A stretch of DNA of 14,699 bases from an uncultured Bacilli bacterium (lineage in GTDB: Bacteria > Bacillota_I > Bacilli_A > RF39 > UBA660). The notes below the pieces were generated by a model that saw only the letters and a list, made by a program, of their open reading frames with translations, was not told where the DNA came from and searched no databases. The stretch is taken from positions 1-14,699 of the forward strand of contig CAJUTW010000041.1 in assembly GCA_910589335.1 (NCBI GenBank), given 5' to 3'. The translations under genes were made by a program, and so were the position numbers. Of this stretch, positions 6,077 to 12,466 are shown piece after piece (the stretch's first letter is position 1; the number at the start of each line of letters is the position of its first letter).

Positions 6077-8704
6077 TTATTGTAAATCAGCTAGTTCTTC
6101 ATTATTTCTAGCATCATATCTTTCTGTTTGTTCTTCAGTTTGATAACCATAATCATCATCTTCATCTAAATAACTTTCTGTATCTGATGAATCATCATAC
6201 TCAAGATTTAGTGTATCTTCTCCTGACCACTCTTCTGTTTCGATTTCATCTTCTCCGTTAGAATTATTATTTTTTCTATCCATATATACTTTAGCTCCAA
6301 CTCCTGCTGCTGCGGCTGCAGATAATCCTGCTACTACTGGAATTACAGCACTTCCACCGCCTCCAGATGATGCACTAGTAATTGGCTTACTAGATGTTGG
6401 TATTTTAGTATATTTACTTCCTTTTATTACATCATCAATTGAAGTTGTTGAGTCTGTTAACATATCATCTATATCAGAGAAATCATCAGCACCTTCTGTT
6501 GTAAAATCAATGTCTGTATTTTCACCAGTATATCCTTGATATCCACCTGAACCACTATATCCTCCACCAGTATATTGGTTATTTTGTCCACCAGTATTTG
6601 TATTAGTTGGTGGTGGAGTTACTGTTGTAGTTGTGTTATTTGTATTATCTGATGGTGGAGTTATAACTTTGTCTGGTTCTGGTTTTGGAGTTGGTGTTGG
6701 ATTAGGTTCAGGATTTGGAGTTGGTGTTGGATTTGGAGTAACATCAATATTTGTTCTTGTTTCGACAGGTTTCTTTTCTGTTACTTCAGCTTTAATTTTT
6801 TCTTTTTTAAATTGTTGTGTACTATCACCTGTATTGGTATTAGAAGTTGGAGATGTTGCAGTTGGAGTACTACTACTTGTCGTTCCTCCTGTAGTTGCTC
6901 TATAACTACTACCTCCTCTTGAACTTCTTCCTCCATTTGTGCTCTTTGGAGTTGATTCTGGAGCTATTGGTGTAGGCGTTGAATTTTCAATATTAGGAGT
7001 TAATGTAGCATTGTAATTTACATTTGGATTTAAATTAGTAGTATCACCAATAGTTTGATCTATTTTAGGTTTACTATTAAATTGAGCTGTTGCCGCTGCA
7101 TTACTTGCACTTTTTGTATTATTTCTTGATATTGAATTAATAGTTGCTGCTGTTACTCCTGGAACTACAGCAGAACTTACTGCACCCTTAACTACATTTT
7201 TTGTAGCACCAGCTACTTTTCCTACTGCTTTTACAGGGATAGTTATTGGAGCTTTCACCACTTTACCAATTGCTTTTCCTGTTCCTTTAGCTATATTAGC
7301 AATTTTATGTTCACCTGTTAAGGTATTCTTGACATTATCTTTAACACCTGTAGCTTTATCTTTTAAATTAGTTCCAGCATTTTTGATAGCATCTTTACCT
7401 GAGGTTGCAGCATTTTTTGCAGCATTAGTTCCAGATTTAAATGCTTCTTTTGCAGAATTTACAGGATGTCTTACAGTATTTCCTACTGTTTTTACACCCC
7501 CTACAACTTTTCCACCAGCTACTGTTGCTGTAGCTTTAACAGCAGATTTTATTCCTTCTTCACTAGCTTTTCTACCAAATTTTTCTCCATATTTGTAAGC
7601 AGTTTTAGAAATAGCATCATTGTAACCTTGTACACCAGTTAAACCTTTCTTACCTTCAGCAATTAATTTGTCTGCTCTAATTATGTCATCTTGAGCTTGT
7701 GAAAATGTATTTTGAGCTTTATCTATCATTCCTCGAGTAAGTTCTGGATTTTTCATATCTTTTCCAGCTTGTTTCATTGTTTCTTGGGCTTTTGTTTTTA
7801 AGGCTTCTCCTTGTTTTATTTGTTCTTTATATGGTTTTGCTGCATTGTGTTCTCCTAATTTACCAAAACCATAAGCAATACCACCTTGAACGACACCTTG
7901 TTTAGCTCCTCCTAAGGCGGCTTCATTAAAGGATAAACCTTGTTTTAACCCTGCTTCAGTTCCACTACCCATTCCCATTAAGGCAGCCATGGTAGTATTA
8001 GCTCTTGTTGTATTTCCTATTAATATATTAGCTGCTTTAGCTGCTTTTCCACCTTTAGCTGCTAAACCTGCTCCACTAGCTACTCCAGCTGTTGCTGCTG
8101 ATATTGCTAAAGTACCAGCAATTGATCCTGTTATTTTGAAAGCTCCAGCAATTCCACTATCTTCTGTAAATGTTGATTTTTTGGCAAAATCACTTTCGTA
8201 ATAAAAATTAAATGTATCATGAGCCCATTCTTTTTCAACAAAATCAGAACACCATTTCTCTACTCCACTATCTTTAGGTGCTACCCACCCAACAAGAGAT
8301 ACTACACCATCACCAAGATCTTCAAATACTGATAAAACACCTTCTCCTGTTTTAGCAAAAGCCATAGATACTGTACTTCCTGCTTTTTCCCACCAAGATG
8401 ATGATTCATAAGCTTTGATATCATCGGCTTTTGCTTGAACTTGTTCTCCGATTTTTACAATTGTTGATGCAATACTCTCAAAGATACCATTAAAAGCTGA
8501 AGTATTTATATTTCCTACATATTGAGCTAATCCATTAACATTATTTAATTGATTTATTGCTTCATTTACTGAATCTCTAGCATTTTCAACTTCATTAGAA
8601 CTAATTTTTTTAATTCCTGATACAACAACATCGACTTTTTCAAAATTAGCATAAACATCAGCTTCTTTTTCATCACGTCCAGTTAACCAACTCACTATAC
8701 CCAT
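6077..8704 (-). CDS. Large T7SS-type protein: helical N-terminus, Gly/Ala core, Pro/Thr linker, C-terminal membrane anchor
   Basis: 875 residues, function not recognised. Regions in order: helical, about 20-100 (T7SS-substrate-like in size and position); SWWEKAGSTVSMAF at 103-116, then a Gly-rich amphipathic stretch to about 145; a hydrophobic Ala/Gly zone, about 184-230 and 260-285 (GSIAGTLAISAATAGVASGA); a charged helix, about 288-355; Lys/Ala/Gly-rich repeats, about 380-520 (GKAIGKVVKAPITIPVKAVG); a Thr/Ser/Asn/Pro-rich disordered linker, about 540-780, with a 10-residue PNPTPTP repeat at 657-676; one predicted membrane helix at about 785-807; and a strongly acidic tail to the end. Lys/Arg directly after the helix favours the tail inside the cell and the bulk outside. 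There is no signal peptide, no LPxTG, and no toxin domain or LXG signature I can name. The flanking genes suggest T7SS export. It could be a surface protein rather than a toxin. Confidence 0.9.
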   Translation of the reverse strand: MGIVSWLTGRDEKEADVYANFEKVDVVVSGIKKISSNEVENARDSVNEAINQLNNVNGLAQYVGNINTSAFNGIFESIASTIVKIGEQVQAKADDIKAYESSSWWEKAGSTVSMAFAKTGEGVLSVFEDLGDGVVSLVGWVAPKDSGVEKWCSDFVEKEWAHDTFNFYYESDFAKKSTFTEDSGIAGAFKITGSIAGTLAISAATAGVASGAGLAAKGGKAAKAANILIGNTTRANTTMAALMGMGSGTEAGLKQGLSFNEAALGGAKQGVVQGGIAYGFGKLGEHNAAKPYKEQIKQGEALKTKAQETMKQAGKDMKNPELTRGMIDKAQNTFSQAQDDIIRADKLIAEGKKGLTGVQGYNDAISKTAYKYGEKFGRKASEEGIKSAVKATATVAGGKVVGGVKTVGNTVRHPVNSAKEAFKSGTNAAKNAATSGKDAIKNAGTNLKDKATGVKDNVKNTLTGEHKIANIAKGTGKAIGKVVKAPITIPVKAVGKVAGATKNVVKGAVSSAVVPGVTAATINSISRNNTKSASNAAATAQFNSKPKIDQTIGDTTNLNPNVNYNATLTPNIENSTPTPIAPESTPKSTNGGRSSRGGSSYRATTGGTTSSSTPTATSPTSNTNTGDSTQQFKKEKIKAEVTEKKPVETRTNIDVTPNPTPTPNPEPNPTPTPKPEPDKVITPPSDNTNNTTTTVTPPPTNTNTGGQNNQYTGGGYSGSGGYQGYTGENTDIDFTTEGADDFSDIDDMLTDSTTSIDDVIKGSKYTKIPTSSKPITSASSGGGGSAVIPVVAGLSAAAAAGVGAKVYMDRKNNNSNGEDEIETEEWSGEDTLNLEYDDSSDTESYLDEDDDYGYQTEEQTERYDARNNEELADLQ
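6681..6740 (-). repeat. Two tandem 30-bp units encoding a Pro/Thr decapeptide
   Basis: 6681-6710 and 6711-6740 are near-identical 30-base copies within the linker of the 875-aa protein. They encode PNPTPTPNPE and PNPTPTPKPE (residues 657-676). In-frame units of this kind vary readily in copy number. Such Pro-x-Pro-Thr runs are typical of extended, wall-spanning spacers in Gram-positive surface proteins. Confidence 0.85.
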
Positions 8705-8720
8705 ATTATTATCTCCTTTC

Positions 8721-9131
8721 TTAACCTTCGATTACAGATCCACCTGCAGCTGAGGCTGCTTGAGCTGCTGTTGTTTTTGCTTCATTATTAGCTTTTATTT
8801 GAAGTTCATCATGTGCTCTTACTGCTTCTTGATAAATACTGCTTATACTTCCCATAAGTGTATCAGGTACTTGTTTTAATTCTTTACAAACATTTTCTAT
8901 TGTTTCAGTCATTTTTGTACCTTCAACAATAATTGCTTCCTCTGCATCATAAGTAATATCTGTCATAGCGCTTATAATATTTTTCATACCTTCTTCTGCT
9001 ACTTTTTCAATTTTATCTAAAGCTTTTTGAACTTCAGCTGGATTGATTAAATTATTGGCATCTTGGGCTTTTGCAACACAAACTTGTTGTCCTTCAGAAT
9101 TTGTTGCTATATATGTTTTTGGAACTTCCAT
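8721..9131 (-). CDS. Helical T7SS-operon protein, 136 aa, unknown family
   Basis: A soluble, nearly all-helical protein. After a short strand-like N-terminus (PKTYIATNSEGQQVCVAK, about 4-21) come two long amphipathic helices, about 30-75 and 76-125, and an Ala/Gly-rich tail (AAQAASAAGG). It has no signal peptide, membrane segment or catalytic motif. Its size and its position directly before a large T7SS-type substrate match the small helical targeting partners (LXG-associated proteins) of T7SSb effectors; I cannot show homology. The start ATG has GGGAG 9 bases upstream. The gene ends 16 bases before the 875-aa gene, and a large hairpin separates it from the upstream gene, so its dose may be set separately. 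It could be a secreted substrate or a chaperone. Confidence 0.85.
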   Translation of the reverse strand: MEVPKTYIATNSEGQQVCVAKAQDANNLINPAEVQKALDKIEKVAEEGMKNIISAMTDITYDAEEAIIVEGTKMTETIENVCKELKQVPDTLMGSISSIYQEAVRAHDELQIKANNEAKTTAAQAASAAGGSVIEG

Positions 9132-9152
9132 ACTCTCACTCTCCCTTTTTTG

Positions 9153-9221
9153 TTATGCAATGCATAGGAAAGAGAGAAATAATAATTTCTCTACTTCCGA
9201 TACATTGCATTATGCAATGTA
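9153..9221 (-). repeat. Intercistronic inverted-repeat cluster with two alternative hairpins
   Basis: The 96-base gap holds three related palindromic pieces. 9201-9210 and 9212-9221 are perfect 10-base inverted arms with a 1-base gap (TACATTGCAT / ATGCAATGTA). TATGCA-A-TGCATA at 9154-9166 is also palindromic. AGAGAAAT (9173-9180) pairs with ATTTCTCT (9185-9192). The last two pieces extend into one long imperfect stem: 9156-9180 against 9185-9209 pair at 21 of 25 positions around an AATA loop. The segment 9201-9210 can therefore pair with either side, but not both. In the transcript the long stem ends about 8 bases before the ribosome site of the 136-aa gene. No T run follows on the minus strand, so a simple terminator is unlikely. 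Confidence 0.85.
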
Positions 9222-9227
9222 TTTATT

Positions 9228-9506
9228 TTAACCTTGTTCTCTATCGTATTGTAAGGCTTTTTCTACAGCTAATCTTAAATTTGTAGCTGATAGTTTCATA
9301 TCTTCCATAGCTGCTGGAACATCAGCACTATAGTATGATTCCCAATTTTCTCTTACAGTTTGAGACCAAGTTGTTTGAATTCCATTTGGAATAGTTTGTT
9401 TAATTGCATTATTTAATACTTCCATTGATTCTTGCATAGATTGAACTAAGCTATCAATTTGTGCAGCATCATCTGTAGCAGCACCTGGATTAATTGTTAC
9501 ATTCAT
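9228..9506 (-). CDS. WXG100-like helical hairpin protein (with Trp)
   Basis: 92 residues, predicted helix-turn-helix, the size of ESAT-6/WXG100 secreted proteins. Helix 1 is about 12-38; the turn is TIPNGIQTTWSQTVRENW with W47 and W55; helix 2 is about 55-88. The Trp lies at the usual turn position, but the third residue after it is Gln rather than Gly (WSQ), so the classic WXG is not exact. The N-terminus MNVTINPGAATDDAAQ is polar with no signal peptide. It is the second gene of the operon, 35 bases after the first, with AAAGGAG before the ATG. It is expected to be exported by, or to chaperone the substrate of, a T7SSb. The C-terminus ALQYDREQG lacks an obvious YxxxD/E export motif except possibly YDRE. 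Confidence 0.85.
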   Translation of the reverse strand: MNVTINPGAATDDAAQIDSLVQSMQESMEVLNNAIKQTIPNGIQTTWSQTVRENWESYYSADVPAAMEDMKLSATNLRLAVEKALQYDREQG

Positions 9507-9541
9507 TTAAATATTCTCCTTTCTTATATTACTAAAAAATA

Positions 9542-9832
9542 TTAGTGCATTCCTGATTTTAAATCTCCAATCATATTACCAAACTTAGTAGTTTGTAATC
9601 CCATATATCCTTCTGCTTCTTCGATAGTTTGAGTAATTTTATTTAATGTATCTTGTTTTGCTTGATATTTTGCTAATAAATCATTAGCTGGATCACCTTG
9701 AATATCACCACTAGTAATTTCTTGAATTAAATTAGTTAATCTTGCTAAACTAGATTTATATTCTTGTCCAGCAGTTTCTAATGCATGTTTTAAACTATTT
9801 AAAGCTGCTTCATCTACATGAATTGTTGCCAT
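9542..9832 (-). CDS. WXG100-like helical hairpin protein (IQG in place of WXG)
   Basis: 96 residues, first gene of the T7SS-type operon. Two amphipathic helices, about 6-42 and 50-92, are joined by SGDIQGDPA. The spacing is that of WXG100 proteins, but the Trp is replaced so that IQG occupies the WXG position. It is rich in Ala/Leu/Gln, has no Cys, signal peptide or membrane helix. The ATG follows GGAGGTG at an ideal distance, after a leader of about 145 bases. By family size and context it is probably secreted as a heterodimer with the next gene product or acts as a targeting partner for the 875-aa protein. Sequence similarity to named families is weak, so the assignment rests on architecture and neighbours. 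Confidence 0.85.
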   Translation of the reverse strand: MATIHVDEAALNSLKHALETAGQEYKSSLARLTNLIQEITSGDIQGDPANDLLAKYQAKQDTLNKITQTIEEAEGYMGLQTTKFGNMIGDLKSGMH

Positions 9833-9983
9833 ATTCTTTTCACCTCCTATTATATATTTAAGAATACAGTTTCAAGATAACCGAACCCATATCCTATAAA
9901 TTTATTTTATAGATTTTTTTTAAATTAATCAAGTATATTATAAAAATTAATACAATTTTTTACATAAACAAATATTTTAATCA

Positions 9984-10011
9984 TATATATATTTTGATAG
10001 GTGTTTGTCAA
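9984..10011 (-). promoter_or_regulatory. SigA promoter of the T7SS-type operon
   Basis: On the minus strand a perfect TTGACA (10011-10006), a 16-base spacer and TATATA (9989-9984). Start of transcription near 9977 gives an untranslated leader of about 145 bases. The leader is very AT-rich and includes a 7-bp hairpin (9894-9900 with 9906-9912) and a strong ribosome site at the end. The promoter abuts the coat-gene promoter on the other strand. Confidence 0.8.
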
Positions 10012-10012
10012 C

Positions 10013-10039
10013 ACACAATTTAGAGTAAGACATATCCTA
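10013..10039 (+). promoter_or_regulatory. SigK-like sporulation promoter of the coat gene pair
   Basis: AC (10013-10014), 16 bases, then CATATCCTA (10031-10039). This fits the SigK consensus of AC and CATAnnnTA with the known 16-17 base spacing. The -10 also suits SigE, but no good SigE -35 is seen. Transcription would begin near 10046, shortly before the ribosome site of the first coat gene. The promoter matches the product class, since CotY/CotZ genes are mother-cell genes. Confidence 0.6.
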
Positions 10040-10067
10040 TATTAGAAACAGATATGAGGTGGATATT

Positions 10068-10457
10068 ATGAGTTCTAAAAATTGTATTGGTAATTTGTTA
10101 AAATTAATTTGTCTATTACAAGATAATTCAACTAGTTCTTGTAATTTAGAAAATGGTTGTTCTAAGCCTTATCTAGGTCCTAGTTCTAATTCTATTTGCT
10201 ATAATACTAGGATAATTCAATTATATAGATGCAATGGTACTTTAATGGAAACTACTTATACTTCAGATAATGGTACTATTCTTTCTACTAATTTCTATAG
10301 AGTAATGTCTGTTGATAATAATTGTTGTACTCTTTTATTAATTAACTATGATAATTTAGGTGATACTTATAATTCTACTCGTCAATATATAACAGTTGAT
10401 TTAGCTTGTATTGGAGCAGTTAGATGTATTAGAGATGTTACTGTTAATTGTTTATAG
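10068..10457 (+). CDS. CotY/CotZ-family spore coat protein, copy 1
   Basis: 129 residues, cysteine-rich (11 Cys). The C-terminal half has the CotY/CotZ pattern: NFYRVMSVDNNCCTLLLINY, then YITVDLACIGAVRCI, comparable to FRVE...C.TL...VDLxCxCAIxCL in the Bacillus proteins. The middle contains GCSKPYLGPSSNSICYNTR, shared with the next gene. These proteins assemble through disulfides and self-polymerisation into the outer coat or crust. The start ATG 10068 lies 6 bases after GAGGTG; an in-frame GTG at 10059 overlaps that ribosome site and is not the start. It precedes copy 2 by 15 bases and follows a SigK-like promoter. The assignment to the family is confident; its exact role in this organism is not known. 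Confidence 0.88.
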   Translation: MSSKNCIGNLLKLICLLQDNSTSSCNLENGCSKPYLGPSSNSICYNTRIIQLYRCNGTLMETTYTSDNGTILSTNFYRVMSVDNNCCTLLLINYDNLGDTYNSTRQYITVDLACIGAVRCIRDVTVNCL

Positions 10458-10472
10458 AAAGGAGGTTGAAGT

Positions 10473-10883
10473 ATGAATTGTTCAGATACTAATAAAGATA
10501 AATGTTCTTCTTGTATTTTTGATGTATTAAAGAAAATCTTAGTACTTCAAAAACAAGACTTTGATAATGAAAACTATATTGGATGCGATAAGCCTTACTT
10601 AGGACCAGTTTGTAATAGTGTTTGCTATAATACAAGACCTATTCAATTATATAATTGTTGTAATGGTACACCATGGAGTTTTTCATATACAGCTAATGGT
10701 GTAACTGGTACTAGTGATGTATTTAGAGTTGAATCTTTAGATGATTGTTGCTGTACATGTCGTATTCTTTACTTAGATGAAGCTACTAATAGTTATGTTG
10801 GAACTAATGAATTTGTTACAATTGACTTAAAATGTTGTGGTGCTGTTAGATGTTTAAATGATACTTATATAGATTTATGCTAA
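10473..10883 (+). CDS. CotY/CotZ-family spore coat protein, copy 2
   Basis: 136 residues and 16 Cys, including a DDCCCTC cluster at about 90-96. It is a paralogue of the preceding gene: GCDKPYLGPVCNSVCYNTRP aligns with its middle block, and VFRVESLDDCCCTCRILYLD and FVTIDLKCCGAVRCL are the CotY/CotZ core. Extra Cys relative to copy 1 suggest a more heavily cross-linked layer (inference). The N-terminal helix SSCIFDVLKKILVLQKQ has the CotZ-like start. The ribosome site AAAGGAGG with a 7-base spacer is among the strongest in the window. It shares a transcript with copy 1 and ends at a strong bidirectional terminator. Duplication followed by divergence is the simplest explanation. Confidence 0.92.
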   Translation: MNCSDTNKDKCSSCIFDVLKKILVLQKQDFDNENYIGCDKPYLGPVCNSVCYNTRPIQLYNCCNGTPWSFSYTANGVTGTSDVFRVESLDDCCCTCRILYLDEATNSYVGTNEFVTIDLKCCGAVRCLNDTYIDLC

Positions 10884-10886
10884 ATT

Positions 10887-10910
10887 AAAAAGCCTTTTAG
10901 GCTTTTTTAA
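10887..10910. terminator. Bidirectional intrinsic terminator between coat genes and the convergent small gene
   Basis: AAAAAGCCT (10887-10895), a TTT loop and AGGCTTTTT (10899-10907) form a 9-bp stem with T runs on either strand. It ends the coat operon on the plus strand. The stop codon of the minus-strand gene (10907-10909) is inside it, so it serves both. Confidence 0.9.
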
Positions 10911-11188
10911 TTTATATCAAGAGAAATTATATCTTCTAGTTTAATTACTTCATTGTCTAGAGTAATTAAATTATTTTTTGTTTTACTTACTAAACTTGTT
11001 TTATAAATTTTATCATGAGTTTTAATTGTTACTGGAATATTATATGAATATCCTATTCCGTTAAAAATACTGTTTAATTTTTCTTCTATTGAATCAATTG
11101 CAACTTCATTTTTTAAATAACAATAATTTTTATTATTATTTATATTTTTATTAATTTCATTTTTATATAACTTAGGTAATTTTTTCAT
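10907..11188 (-). CDS. Small basic protein with possible Sm/SH3-like beta-barrel, unknown
   Basis: 93 residues, not recognised. The N-terminal third is basic and Asn/Lys-rich (MKKLPKLYKNEINKN), followed by a short helix at about 32-45. The C-terminal half, about 50-93, is a run of alternating hydrophobic strands (VTIKTHDKIYKTSLVSKTKN-, then -NLITLDNEVIKLEDIISLDI). This pattern resembles a small Sm/SH3-like barrel; it is only a pattern and not a demonstrated homology. The ribosome site AAAGGAG is 6 bases before the ATG. It is convergent with the coat genes and divergent from the SEDS gene. A role in envelope or spore assembly is possible from position, but nothing in the protein shows it. Confidence 0.8.
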   Translation of the reverse strand: MKKLPKLYKNEINKNINNNKNYCYLKNEVAIDSIEEKLNSIFNGIGYSYNIPVTIKTHDKIYKTSLVSKTKNNLITLDNEVIKLEDIISLDIN

Positions 11189-11221
11189 AATAATCTCCTT
11201 TTATATATTTTATGATTTTTA

Positions 11222-11251
11222 TTCATAATAATTCTAACTTTTTGGTATAAT
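11222..11251 (+). promoter_or_regulatory. SigA-type promoter of the SEDS gene
   Basis: A perfect TATAAT at 11246-11251 with TTCATA (11222-11227) 18 bases upstream as a weak -35. The start of transcription would be near 11258, at the ribosome site AGGAGG (11259-11264). The very short leader supports GTG 11271 as the start codon. Confidence 0.55.
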
Positions 11252-11270
11252 ATTTATTAGGAGGTTGCTT

Positions 11271-12398
11271 GTGAAAAAAAGAAAAATTAATTTTAAAATT
11301 TTAATTCCAATAATACTTTTATCTTTTATAAGTATTGTTACAATATATAGTGCTTTAACTTATACTTCTAGTACTCTTGGAAATTTAGCATTAAAACAAG
11401 CTATATGGTATGGAATTGGATGGGTTCTTGTTTATATATTAGTTAAATTAAAAAATGATTATTTATATCAACACACCTGGTTTTTATATATATTTGGAGT
11501 TATTTTACTAGCTTTATTACTTGTCTTTGGAACTCCTATTAATAATAGTAAATGTTGGTTTACAATTCCTGGAATTGGTAGTATTCAACCTAGTGAATTT
11601 ATGAAAATTTTTATTATGCTTACTTTAGCAACAATGATTCATAACTTTAGGAATGATTTTACTAATCCTACATTAAAAGATGAATTTAAATTTATTTTAA
11701 AGACATTTATAATTGTTTTAATACCATCTATTTTAACTTTTTTACAACCTGATACTGGTTCAATCTTTATTTATTTAATAATTTATTTTTCGATGATGTT
11801 TGCATCTGGTATTAGAATAAGATGGTTTATAGTTGGTTTTACTATTTTATTACTACTTTTTGGTGGAATATTAGGACTTTACTTTTTTCTAGAAGATATT
11901 TTTATAAAAATATTTGGAACTTCAATATATTATAGATTAGAGCGTATCTTTAATTGGAGAAACGGTTCAGGATTACAGCTTGAGAATGCTATGGCGGCAA
12001 TAGGATCGGCTGGTATATTTGGACATGGTTATAATAAGACACCAATTTATTTTCCAGAATCCTCAACAGACTTTATTTTTGCAGTCTTTGCTAGTAACTT
12101 TGGATTTATTGGAGTTTTAGTATTATTAGGAATTATAATTTATTTAGATATTAATATTATCAAGCTTACTAGAAAAAAAATAGAGGATACTGATAAATTT
12201 ATTGTTGCAGGAATACTTGGAATGCTAATATTTCAACAAATTCAAAATATTGGAATGACTGTTGGCTTACTTCCTATTACAGGTATAACATTGCCATTTG
12301 TTTCTTATGGTGGAAGTAGTTTATTATCATATATGTTAATGGTTGGTATTATTATAAATATTTCACTAAAAAAAGATAGAACTTATAAATATCGTTAA
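11271..12398 (+). CDS. RodA/FtsW/SpoVE-family (SEDS) peptidoglycan polymerase
   Basis: Polytopic inner-membrane glycosyltransferase that polymerises lipid II with a partner class B PBP, in elongation, division or spore cortex synthesis. Motifs: GIGSIQPSEFMK (102-112), LQPDTGS (158-164), GSAGIFGHGY (245-254), FPESSTDFIFAVF (261-273, with the conserved D267), and GLLPITGITLPFVSYGGSS (332-350). It has about ten membrane helices and 375 residues, near the family length. GTG 11271 is chosen because it lies 6 bases after AGGAGG; the in-frame TTG at 11265 touches that site. The usual EEFG after FAV is SNFG here. Its features are closest to RodA, but SpoVE or FtsW cannot be excluded; no PBP partner is adjacent. 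Coat genes nearby make a sporulation role possible, but the promoter looks vegetative. Confidence 0.93.
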   Translation: MKKRKINFKILIPIILLSFISIVTIYSALTYTSSTLGNLALKQAIWYGIGWVLVYILVKLKNDYLYQHTWFLYIFGVILLALLLVFGTPINNSKCWFTIPGIGSIQPSEFMKIFIMLTLATMIHNFRNDFTNPTLKDEFKFILKTFIIVLIPSILTFLQPDTGSIFIYLIIYFSMMFASGIRIRWFIVGFTILLLLFGGILGLYFFLEDIFIKIFGTSIYYRLERIFNWRNGSGLQLENAMAAIGSAGIFGHGYNKTPIYFPESSTDFIFAVFASNFGFIGVLVLLGIIIYLDINIIKLTRKKIEDTDKFIVAGILGMLIFQQIQNIGMTVGLLPITGITLPFVSYGGSSLLSYMLMVGIIINISLKKDRTYKYR

Positions 12399-12412
12399 GT
12401 CTATCTTTTTTA
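12368..12412 (+). terminator. Intrinsic terminator of the SEDS gene
   Basis: AAAAAGATAGA at 12370-12380 pairs with TCTATCTTTTT at 12400-12410 around a 19-base loop that contains the stop codon, followed by T-rich sequence. The 5' arm is inside the coding region. The T-rich stretch after it is about 50 bases before the end of the convergent protease gene. Confidence 0.75.
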
Positions 12413-12466
12413 TTTTAACCACACCATTAATATAATAATAACAGATTATAAATAATAGTCAAATTT

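Noticed and set aside
6633..8201. Three plus-strand reading frames (6633-6905, 7329-7598, 7989-8201) encoding Val/Gly- or Ala/Pro-rich chains
   Set aside because: They are antisense images of the low-complexity parts of the 875-aa gene; no ribosome sites or promoters were seen.
6077..8704. Reading the 875-aa protein as an LXG polymorphic toxin
   Set aside because: No LXG signature, no C-terminal toxin domain and no immunity gene could be recognised; the C-terminus is a membrane anchor with an acidic tail.
9043..9286. Two overlapping plus-strand frames across the intercistronic hairpin
   Set aside because: They are antisense to the T7SS-type genes, overlap each other and have no start signals.
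9894..9912. A 7-bp hairpin with a T run on the plus strand as a terminator
   Set aside because: No plus-strand gene lies upstream to be terminated; it is an AT-only stem in the leader of the T7SS-type operon and may be chance.
10059..10067. GTG start for the first coat gene
   Set aside because: It overlaps the ribosome site GAGGTG; ATG 10068 has correct spacing.
11189..11221. CATAAAATA upstream of the 93-aa gene as a sporulation promoter
   Set aside because: The implied transcription start would fall inside the ribosome site and no matching -35 was found.
11265..11270. TTG start for the SEDS gene
   Set aside because: It directly touches AGGAGG; GTG 11271 is 6 bases downstream.
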